From positions 76,112,643 to 76,176,642 of the forward strand of contig CM049307.1 in the NCBI GenBank assembly GCA_026874595.1: a DNA stretch of 64,000 nt. Direction: 5' to 3'. The DNA comes from Sipunculus nudus. Its lineage: Eukaryota > Annelida > Sipuncula > Golfingiida > Sipunculidae. Position numbers and translations under genes: made by a program. The notes beneath the pieces are model-generated. The model was not told the DNA's origin. It was given only the letters and a program-made list of their open reading frames with translations, and ran no database searches. This document shows positions 50,701 through 62,700 of this stretch, piece after piece; within the stretch, counting starts at the first letter, position 1, and each line of letters opens with the position of its first letter.

Positions 50701-53700
50701 TGGCAAGTATAAGTATAGGTTTCTATACCTGTATTATGTACATGCACAAGTACTCAAGTAAAGAGAATTGGTAAGAACTGCTCAGACCCATGTACCTTAG
50801 TACTACTTTGCTCACAACTTAACAATCCAACAGCTGAACGACTTAGTTTGTAATCATGACAATCAGTATCTCATCTAAAACATAGCAGTAAAAAATCAAC
50901 AATGGCTCTAGCTGTTGATCTACAGTGGCATGTGTACAAATGGTAATTTTTCCACATGAGCAAGTTCTTTTCAAATTTCTTAAGGAACTCCTGACTCTGA
51001 GAGATTTTCCTCAAGGCTGCATTCAATTGGTGACCATTCGGGGTCCCAGAGGTGCTCAAACCTAAGTACCAATTTCCATGCATAAATTGTCTTTTACAGT
51101 CTGTTGAACACTAACATAGTTCTGAGTGTATTTTTTGCTGTATGTTGTGATGACAAACAGGTTTATGGACTAGATTCGCTGATTCTCCATGTTGATAAAA
51201 GCCTCTGAAACTGATGCATGCAGCCTAACCACTGTATTATGTAGCACCTTTTTAGCCCTTCCTTGATTAGTGAGTCTATCTACCACATCAGTGTGACAGT
51301 GTAAGTCAGAATAAAAACACTGGTGAATATATTCTGAACACATCAAAGCGACAGAGAGTAAAATTAAAAAAGGCATGAGGAATATGGAAAGACAGTCTCC
51401 CTGTTCACCTTCAGGATGTTGCAGAAAAATTTCCTGAGTAACCTAGGAACATCATGGGATTGAAAGGGAACAGTTGATTGATTTTGTTTTATATCAAAAC
51501 AATTAGTGCACTGGATGATCCGATGATTGACTCTGCTGGTATTGTCTATGTAAATCTGGGAAATCAGTCAAAATAGTTTCCCTGAAATTATAAAAATTGA
51601 AAAACTGAAAAATCAGGGAATTTTGTTTTCAAGTAATTCTTATAGGTTGATTGAAGGGATGTTAGATGTCATTTACATGAGCTTTCTCATTTAGGGGTTG
51701 ATGTAAGTGTTTGTATCATATTATCAGCAAGCAGTTGATTTCTTTTAGTTGCCATGGTAACTAACCATTGTGATGACTTGTCATTTTAGGTGAGGAAATG
51801 TAATGAGTTCGAAGATGTCCGTACAGTCACAAATACTTGTCACAATGCACTCAACAGCGCCCTCCAACAGCTTCAGCAGGTATTAATTTAATGGTTTTTG
51901 ATTTTCATCTTCTTCCTATATCAAGACCATAAGTGAAGATAACCCTGGTAGTTTTCTGTTTTAATCATTGCATACAAATTGACATATATTGTAATTGTGG
52001 CAGTCTACCCAAAACAGCGGTGTTATTTAATGTAAAACAAACACTTACTTATAAATGTGTTTTTATTTATATATATATGTATAAGTATATGTATATATAT
52101 ATATATCAATTAATAAGTATTTTAAGTAAAATATGAATCTTTGTATTTTAGTATTAAAAAATTATATTTTTCTAATTATAAATAAATTTAATATTAACAC
52201 CATTTTTGCTCTATAACTACAAATTACCATTAGTATCAAACAAATTGATTAATGTGACTAGGAATTATCCTCAACCACAGAGCATAAAAACTCTTCATTA
52301 TCAATATTTTGTTGCAGCAATTGTCACTTGATGGGAAGATGATGAGAGAGATGCCGACCACGTTAACCAACCTGGATTCTCTACTCTCAAATCTGCAAAC
52401 GGCCACCAAAAAGGAGATTGAGATCACGGACATGGTGAGCGGCAACGATTCACTGGATTCATTTTTAGTGAATATTATAGGACAAGTATGCAATTCTTAA
52501 GATTAGTTAAGCTTTGATTATGTGACTGATACATGTGGATAACATGACTTTTTTGTAGATCTCTGGCTTGAAGGGTAATTTCTTGTGAATTATGAGATTT
52601 CCAATTTTCCAGGGTATTTGATTCATTTTGAGAAATGAATGGGATCATTATTTGCTTTTAAATATAAGTGGATTATCACAATGAATAATTCATGATTTTT
52701 GAAAAATTGTTAAACTTTGTATGATTATTGTAAATGTAGAAATGAGGTTAAGCTTGCAAGTATAAAAGTGTGGGTTTTTTTTGGCCGAAAAAAAAGATGA
52801 AGTTCAATTTACCCATGAAAACAACATGGGCTCTTGTTGATCACAAATGCTGTGTTGTCATGGAAATGGCAGCTAATGATATTAACCGTGGTTACAGAAT
52901 TCAGGTTCCGGAAGTTCCAGAATTTACTTGCTTTAGGTTCCAGGACTTTCATCAGACATTTCTGTTAAGAGTGCACTCTTATGAAAGCCTTGATAAACAG
53001 TTTAAACCTTAAAAAGCAATAAAAAAAGATGTCAGTGTTGCTTTCTGTATCTCCTATTTACATTCTTGATGCTTACTTGTCTGCTTATTGGTCTGTTCCT
53101 CATGCATATTCATGATATATTTGAAAGGAATCAGTCACATAATCAAAATGAGTTAACTCCCTGAGAGTAGATACATTGTTTTATAGCCTGAGGCATGTGT
53201 ACAACTGATGCACTAGAACTAGCCGTCAGTAAGATAAGTCAGTAAGATAAGTTTTTTTAGTTACTAAGGTTTTCATTCAATACATGTTTCAAACAGGTGT
53301 GATACTCTCCATTGCTCATGCACATTAGTAAAAGAATTGAATTAGCCAATCTACTAACCACTTATGTAATAATTACAATTGTTGGATGCAGCAAAATAAC
53401 AGTACAGGCTTAAACAAAAGCACTGATAAAAGCCCACCTACACTTCATCACTGTATATATTTAATTACCTGCACAGGCAATGGTTTTGAATTATCTTGGG
53501 TTTTGAACAAGTTTTGAACTATCATGTCTGTTATTAATTCATACAGACTCTTGAGTAGTGGGTAAGAACAATGATATTATTGATTTACTTGATCGAGTTC
53601 TTTGTTTTGTGATAAATATTATAAATGATTTTCTCTAACAAATAATGAAGTGCCCATATCAGTCCATCAGTTGTCACTGTTGCAGGCTTTGTAGGCCTGT

Positions 53701-56700
53701 CAAATCTTTGAACAATTAAGTGAATTTGCTTGAAAGTCATGAAATATCAGATAATGCAAATCTTGTCTGACAGTGTCAGAAAATCTTTTGTAAAATAAGA
53801 ACTTCATTCACCATGATATAAGTGTTATAAGTGTTATGTGTGAATCAAATCCTCAAATTTTTTTTGTATCTGGTCAATCATAACTTCTCGTGAATGATAC
53901 CATTTTAATAGGTCTGATAGGCATCTATTTCAGCTTTGAATTATTTATAAAAAAAAATAATTTTGATCTTTTCTGATTTATTATCATCAGTGGATAAAGA
54001 AGCACTGAGCCAACAGTTTTTTTTAGGAGCTTCTTTAATTTTCATTTTTTGAAATTGTATGAAATCTGCTCAGACCTGGTTTATTTTTATACGCCTATCT
54101 TATGACAGGAGTATTATGATTACCCACTGTCAATCCGTTAAATTTTTGGGAAACTCACCATAAGTACTAACCAACAGATCAACTCACCCAGTTCCATTAT
54201 GGGCAACGTCCATGCATATTTAATAAGCTCACAGGTCATTCCGCTATTTTCTGGTGTCACCGCAATAACTTACAAAGAAAATTAAGAATTTTGATAAAAC
54301 TTATCAGAAATGTTAATCAATAAAATATCTCACCTAAGTTTGAGTTCCAGCGAAATCCCTGCGTTTTTAATGAGGTCAGAGGTCACTGCACTTTTGAGGC
54401 ACATGGTGACATACGAAAAATCCTATGGATTTTCATGAAACTCATTATACATATTTACCAATGGACTTTCTCACCTGATTTACATTCTCATCAAAATTCA
54501 CGCATTTTTAATTAGGTTAGAGGGTACCGCACTTAGGAGGTACCGTGGTGATTTAACAAAAATCCTATAGATGTTCATGAAACTCATTATACATATTAAC
54601 CAACAGAGTTTCTCACCTGAATTACATTCTCATTAAAAGTCTGCATATTTAATGAGGTCAGAGGTCACCAGATACATGACAAACATATTATGCACGTTTG
54701 CAGTGCTCTTGTTATTTAACTGTTCCCTTGTCCAGTAGATGAAGCATGCATTTCCCAAACAAATACCTCTATTGATCCAAAGGACACGTTTTTATAACCT
54801 CTGTTATATCAGTGTTTATCAAACGTCTTTACTCACGTTTGACGGTATTCACTTATAATGAAAACCATTAAATTAGGTTGTGCGTTATTAGTTTAACCCT
54901 TATAGATCATGTATATCTACCAATAATGAAAATGAGCAAATTAAATATGTGATGTCATATGTGATAAAAATATGTGATTGTTTGTGGGTTTTAAAATCCT
55001 ATATTAAGACACACACATTCTAAGTTCTCTAAGATAAGCAAGTTTCCATGGAAGTGGTGATTTTTCCATGGAGATGTATGTTTCCAGATGGGTGCTATTG
55101 AAGACAGTTTCCAAGGCCATTGGCAAGAGTCTATGGTAGGTAGAGCCTTGGTGTTCCCTCACCTTGGAAATGTTATGTCGATGTTGTGTGGTGACTTGGT
55201 ATCATCTATAACTGAGTAGAACCTAGCTGCAGTGCTTTTTTTAAGCATCTGAATGAGGGTTTTTTGCCTTGTTTACTTTTACCTGCATTGAATGGCATTC
55301 TTAATGCAGCTTTCATGGGTGTCTCTATTAAAGAATGCTGCCTGTAGATGACTGGGGGTTCAGGAATGCTTTTAAGTTCTGATGTGTTTATGAATTATGA
55401 TACAATATAATACTCCTGCCATGGTTGCATACAGCAGTTCATCAGACGCCAAATTAAACAGCCTAGAATGGGAAATAGGACCACATTTAATGTTAACCCT
55501 GGACACTCAATATTTTGGCATACTTTCTCATTGCAGTTACATGGTAGTATGATATTGATATGCTTGACATGTTATGCAAAAGTCAGCAATACCCAAATTT
55601 TCCAAATAATTTTTCTGTGACAGCAAATTATTTTATATGCCAGGCTTTCAGGAACATGGAGGGGGGGGGGGGGGGGGTTAAGCAGTTCTGACACTTGAAA
55701 TCTCATTCAGATGCTCAGTTCCATATGTCTGAGCATGCGATCTGACAGCCAATTTGTATCAATCTTGAATCAATCAGTTACCATTGCTGACAGCCTCAGT
55801 CAAACAAGTAAAAAAATTACCCTGTCAACCGTAAATGCCCCCTAACATTACACCATGACCAAATAGTTACACAGTGATATGATATATATTATACAAATGT
55901 CATAGCCTACTAAAAACTGATTAAATATTACTTAACCCTTAAAAGATTTACACTGATATCGACCCCTTGGATGCTCCAAAATCCCCCTTCATCCTTTGAA
56001 ATTTTGGCCTGAGCATCCTGTGCACTCTCATCAATTTTTATACCTGATAACTGCTTTGGTATGATAAAATGATCAGCATTCCAGATTGGTAAAGTGGGTT
56101 CTGAAATTGCTGCACCAGTGTCAGTGAAATTTCTGTGTACCTTTACTTTCACTTGTGTTTTTACTGTTGATTTATATACAGCAGGCTGTTTGAGGGTAGC
56201 AGAGGAAATTACAGCAGATCTGCAATATATGCATCTTTATGAAGTATTTCCCTATGCAAGTAATGGCCCTTGGAGCCCTATCAGAAAATGATTGCTTTTC
56301 ATCCAGACAGGTCTTTCTGTAATCTTTAATACCTGTATTTAGATCACTGTTACATATATTGTGCAGGTTACATGGTAAAAACTTGATTTTTATAGCCTTT
56401 GAAAGTCAAGTTTTTAAGGCTGTTGAATGAAGATTTAACAAGGATCACAAAAGTGAAATGTTTAATGTTTACACCTTAATCTTTGTCATTATGCAAAATC
56501 TGACCAAATTAGCCAAACCAGTCTTTTGAAAAAGTCACCAACAGATCTGATATTTTTGTTATAATAATTTTAGTTAAATAATGCAAAAGTTCAAATTTTT
56601 AAATTACTCAAAACACAAAAGAAGTTGTAATTGCAAGTGTGAAGTACAAATAAACTGTATAACAGCAAAGCAATCAATAAACTTTTAAAATAAATAAAGT

Positions 56701-59700
56701 TCAGATATCTTGTATCTTCAGATAGACAACCTTCACAGAATGATCTGTTCCTCATATATTTACAAATTCTGGGGTATGAGAACATTATAGAGTAACTGTA
56801 CACAAGAACAAGATGAGGAACTTTGAAAACTACTATTGATTTCTACAAGGATTGTAACAGGAGTAAATGGACTGTCACATGAACCATAGAATTGATGATT
56901 AACATCAATGAAACTTGATCAGTCGGTTTAAAAATATTCACAAAATGCAATTTAAAATATTTCTTCATTTTAAAAATCAACTCTTATGGTTGAAGTATCT
57001 ATGACTGTTCTCAGATTGCATTGGAATGCACTGTTTCACATGCTTTATTTGTTTTTTCGCTGAGACATGCCCAAGGACTACATTCAACATATACCTAGCC
57101 CATTCTGCATGTTTTGCATGGGCCTTCACACCTAGTTAGACCAATACTCTAGTATTCACTAAAGTTGGCATCTCTGTGCATGTCATACTACGTTTCATAC
57201 TAACAATTTTCAATCCAAGTTAATCTAAGATTTATACTAACAAGTATCAATACAAATTATATCTTAGAATTATACTAACAGCTTTCAATAAGTTAGATCT
57301 AAGATTTATACTATCAGTCCAAGTTGAATCTACATTTCTTAGACTAAGAAAACTGCTTAAATATAGTGATGTTACTACTTTGACACAGGCTTTCATTTTG
57401 AGAAGTATGGACTTTCCTAAGTGCTCATATACATTCTGTTATTACCTTGTTATGTCTGTTTGTCTGTTTGTTAAGATTTGGTGTCACAGCAATAACCTTA
57501 AGGAATTTGAAGGGTTTACATGAAACTAAGTATCAATATTCATTAATTAAGTATCACACTTCAGGTTTATTCTTGCAAACCTATACATATTTGACAAGGT
57601 GAGAGGCCATTGCCCATTGGAAAGACCATTTTTGTTGTGCCACTGTGATAACCTTCATGATATTAAGGTGGTCATGTTATGGGAGTAGTCATTGAGTGAG
57701 GTTTACTCTACATCTTTTAGTTAGTTTATATAAAAAAAAATACCTTTGTGCACAAGTATCAGTTGATAATTGTACAGTAATAGCTGTGGTCACAGGGTTT
57801 TGTTAGTTGAATTTTCATAATTTTCACCTTTTAAGTTCATTTTGCAATGTGGGTTCCATTATTCACAACCTCAGAGGAACCTACATTTTTGTATATTATG
57901 GTATTTGATCATAGGACTATTTTCCATAATTTTTAATATATATGCCAAATTTTTGATTATTTCTTGAGGACCCAAGGAAACATCCAACATCATTGACAGA
58001 TTATATAAAACATCTGATATAATTAATGATTTGTAATATTTATCTTCAGTTTAAAGGTACCATAAAAGACTTTTAACATCCGTCTTTAGTGAGCACACTG
58101 TGCATGGCCTGTGAGGCTACTGTATAAATGAGTGGTATCCCGTGTTTATGGGATGTCTTATTCTTTTATGTTTCATTTTCACATTAATTTCCTTTTTTAA
58201 AACTGGCTAATTTTAAACTGTCACAAACACATAAACAACCACAATTTCTATAGTCTGGTAAGGTTTTATTTGAGGTTTGTTGTCTTTAAGTATAATTCAG
58301 GTCAATGCTCATACAGGTTCGCGCTGATTGTGATGATTGTCGATGTCTTGTAGGAGAGGAGTTCAGATTGCACTACAGTGGCAGCTGTTGTTCATTTCTT
58401 GATGCGTACCCTTCGTTCAGAACTGAAGGACATCCATTACCTCAAACATCAGCTGGTTGAGTACAGAGATCTGTGGATGCAGCTCAAACCCTGGTTGTCG
58501 GAAAAACCCGATGTTGCACAAGTCCAGAGCATACGCAAAAACATCAAAGCTCTCAAGTCAAAGCTCAGGCATCGTCTTGCAGATAAGCAAGACTTGGAAG
58601 AGGTTAGTACAAGTGAGACTGCATTAATGCAATATAGTTGTGTTTATTCAGTTTTTGATAGTGCATATTAAGTGTTGATTTCAGCTACATTTTCACCTAG
58701 TTGAGAATTTCTGAGTTGAGAATTTCATTAATATTATCTTATCATGATCTAAATATGCAATACATTTGGTATTTTGATGACCTTTTGCTCTTTCATATTG
58801 AAATTTTAGTTGACCTTTGACCTGTATATGATGATATACAGGTGAACGGACTAGAGTCGCTGAAGTCTGTGCTGAACAAAGCCTGTTTGTCTGATGCTTA
58901 TTTAAAGCATGACTGTGGTAGTCAATCTAATGAGCTTCTGTCTGCCAAGTTCTTGGTTCGTTAATAGCTTTTGAATACATATGCTCTAATCAAGCACACT
59001 ATATAAATCTTAAATTCTAGCTGTTTCACATAAGGTTTTGTGAGACGGCATGCAGCGGGTTATGTAATTTTGATAACAAGTAGTCATGAGCACATTTACT
59101 GCTCCACAAAAACATGTTTATAGTATACAGTCTGTAGCTTAGGGTTATATTGGCTGTTTTCTTGAGGACTTATATAGCAGTTTGTCATGGTTACAGGGAG
59201 AGTCAGAGGATGAAGATGCTTTGAAGAATGTCAACAAAGAGCTGGCTGAGATTCGTCAGCAGCTGCAAACTGCATTTATACAAGATGACCAGTGCTTGGT
59301 GAGTAATGACAATTCTATATGAGCTGGAACCAGTCTACTCAGCTTTGATGCATGACAGATAGACCATAAACCTGTAATTTTCTGTCTGTACGGCTTTCTA
59401 CAGTCGTAGTCCTTGTGTTGATGGTTGATTAGCTTAAGTAAAATGTGTTGTACAATCATGAATCAGTTATCTCCACTCAACTGAAACTTTTTTAATTTTT
59501 TATAGGCTTTTATAAGTTTTTTTTTCTGGACTTGGGTATAATGTATTGGAAGAGTAATAGAAAATCAGTTGATCATTAACAATTGATAATAGTATACATT
59601 TTAATATAAAACAGACAGCCTTTTCATATTAAACTTCAGATATTTGTTTATGTAAGTAAAAAATATCAGAGCAGTTTTAGGTACTGTTTCATTCTGAAAG

Positions 59701-62700
59701 TACTGTGAGTACTAAAATCCTGATGTGATGCATGTGTACGATCCATAAAAAAACAGCATAGGATTGAGTGTGTCTTTCTTTGGTTAATGGTGACATTGAT
59801 GTTGTTTATTTTCAGTCTGAGCTGGCAGACCTACATGACAACCATTTCCCTGAACTCTCACTTTTACATCCTGATCTGTCTATTGAAGTAGAAGGGGTGA
59901 GTAATCAGCTATACTTAATGTACCAAGTTGTCATTAGGCCAAAAAATAAAAAAGGTATGGTTCTCAGGCTCTTTTACCAGAAATCACTGCGGGCGTTCGG
60001 TATTTAATTTTTTACCTTTTTTTATATGTTTCAATAAAAATATCATATGATCAGGGAAAAGCATGAAATTAACAGGTTTTTTTGCTAAACAGGTAAAAGC
60101 ACAACATAAAATAGGAAATCTTATAAAAATTGATTTATTTATCTTTTTGAAAGATAAAAATTAAAATTAAATGTTTGATGGGGGGGGGGGGGTTTAAAAT
60201 TGACTCAGGCAGTGCCTGAGAACCCTACCTTTTATTTTTTTTGGGCCTTACCATAAGTCATTTTCTGGTGGCCTTAGGAACAAAATATTTATAGTGTATT
60301 CTAAAAATAGTCCAAAATTAATATTAAAAAAAAAATATTTGAAAGTTTTTGGCTTATTATATATGAAAAACCAAAATACCTTCCTGACTTGGACTTATTT
60401 TTGTATGAGCAGAGTAAGACATTTCAGATTCTGCTTGGTTATGTTGACTGCTGAATGTTTACATACGATAGTTTGTGACAAAACACACATGATGACATAC
60501 AGGTATTGTGGACTAGAGTCGCTGATCTCTGTGATTATTAATACCTGAATTCCTGATGCTGTGTGTGTGTTGTAAATACTATAAATTTTTTATTTACATG
60601 TAAATGACCTCATAAATTGTGAAGTAGGTTAATAAGTAATTATGTCACTTGTGCTGAAATACATTATGACTTCTTCTGGCATTGGGTTATATTTATTGTG
60701 ATATCCATTAAATTTACAATAATAATATCTGAAATGTTTGCTTCTTATTACACTTTCTCATAGTAGTCTTTTTGACAGTGCAAAAGTAAATGAAAGAAAA
60801 GTCATTTACAACTGTACTGTTACTCTTTCCTCTTTAGATCTAATGATTAAGAAATTGAGAGTAATAATGTACCAGTTCGTTCACTGTATTTTACCAGGAG
60901 ACACGTGGGTTACTGAAATCCGGCCGAGCTTTGGATCAGTTTGACTTGGTACCGATGGCCGGGAAGAAATCTGTGATGACATCCATTCACTGCGGCAGAC
61001 CTGTTATTATCAAGGTCAGTCCATGGTCACAGCAAGCAGTTAATGTCAGTAGCCTGAAAATGTCATTATAAGACAGAGCTCATGTTAAGGTTTCAAACAC
61101 ATTGACTTTACAGTTTTGAAAACCCTTATGTTTCTACTTAAGTCTGTGTGATGGGTTTAAGTGTAGCATTTACTTTTATGTTGGAATAATTCTTTTTAAT
61201 ATATCATCATTTGGATATTTGTGTCAGTCAGATATTTACATGACTTGTAACTGGATCAAAATTACAGGGAAATTTATGTGTAACTTGTATATATTCAGCT
61301 CTGTTTGTCTGATTCATAATAACTTGTGTGACAAAGTGCATCATTCATGTGTGACCAAATTGAATGTGTTTGTTAAAACAGTTGAATGCTCAAAAATTAA
61401 GTGGATGATAGCAAAGTAATTATTCAAGTTTTAATCATCAGATTTATAGTCAGATTATTGTGCCTTAAAGTTGATTCCTTCAGAAAAGTGTGGATTCAAA
61501 TTTAAAATCTGAAATTCAAATCCATGTCCTTATATACACAGTTGGCATATGATGACAGACAGGTATATTGGACTAGAGTCGCTGATCTCTGTGATGATTA
61601 ATGCCTGAACTCCTGATGCCATGTATTCAGTTAAATATTTTCATAACTGTATAAAACAATACCTTTAGCATTAAAATGAGTTTTCTGACATCTTGACTTC
61701 AGTAAATAAGGATTTGTTCAGATTCAGGGTGTTTTCTTGCTAATGTTAACCTTTAAATAATTGATTCTGTACCTTTTGGTTTGTTACATAGATAAATTTG
61801 GAATATAATAATCTGATGAATATAAAAAATGTCATTGGGGATCACAAGAGGGTGCTGATGAACAATTTAAGGTGTCTGTAAATATGTTATATTTAATATC
61901 CACTTATTCTTTGTCCTGTTCTGTAAGTGCCCTGCATGACATCTGAAGCCGGTGTATTAATGGTCCTGTCCTATTCCAGGAGTTCATTGTTGATGAGAGT
62001 GTTGGAGTTAAAAAGAATGAGTTTATTCAACGAGCTGTGGCTTACAACAGCATCACCCACCCGAATGTTCTGCCGCTGGAGGCCATCTTCTTTGACAAGG
62101 TCAGATGATATACTATGGTCAAGGTCATGTTGTAATATAAAATTCAAGAAACTGAGTCTGTTTATCCCATCCATATAGTGCCGTTACAAATATATTACCA
62201 ATGGATATGTGAAGGTTATGTTATTAATTTGTTTACACAAATGTTTAGGTATATTGTAAAGTTCATCTCAGCAACATTTATGAAAGTAGACAGAATTTCA
62301 TGATTGTTTGCAATAACTGAATCAAGAAATGAATTGAAGGCAACAGTTGATAGTCAAATTGAATGGTTGATCCCTCAGTAATTTACAGACTCGCATCTTG
62401 GGGAAGGTAGTTTTGATACAGTATTGATTGTAGGCTGGCAGATCACTTTTAGAGCATATGATGACATACAGGTTAACGGACTAGAGTCGCTGATTTCTGT
62501 GCTGAGCAAAGCCTGTTTTTCTGATGCTTAATTCATCTTGATGAATTGAGGGTGCTCTTGGATGGTTTTGTTTAATAAATGGGTATTTTATTTTGGAACA
62601 CAAGACAACAATAAATAGGAATATGAATTATTTTGGTTGTAAATTCTCAATTTCTAAATTGTGAAGCCAGAAGCAAACACAAAAAGAAAATATGTTGGTT

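Noticed and set aside
55928-56152. 75-codon minus-strand frame in STK31 intron 18
   Set aside because: Composition is protein-like but I recognise no family, and no splice partners or neighbouring frames support a gene.
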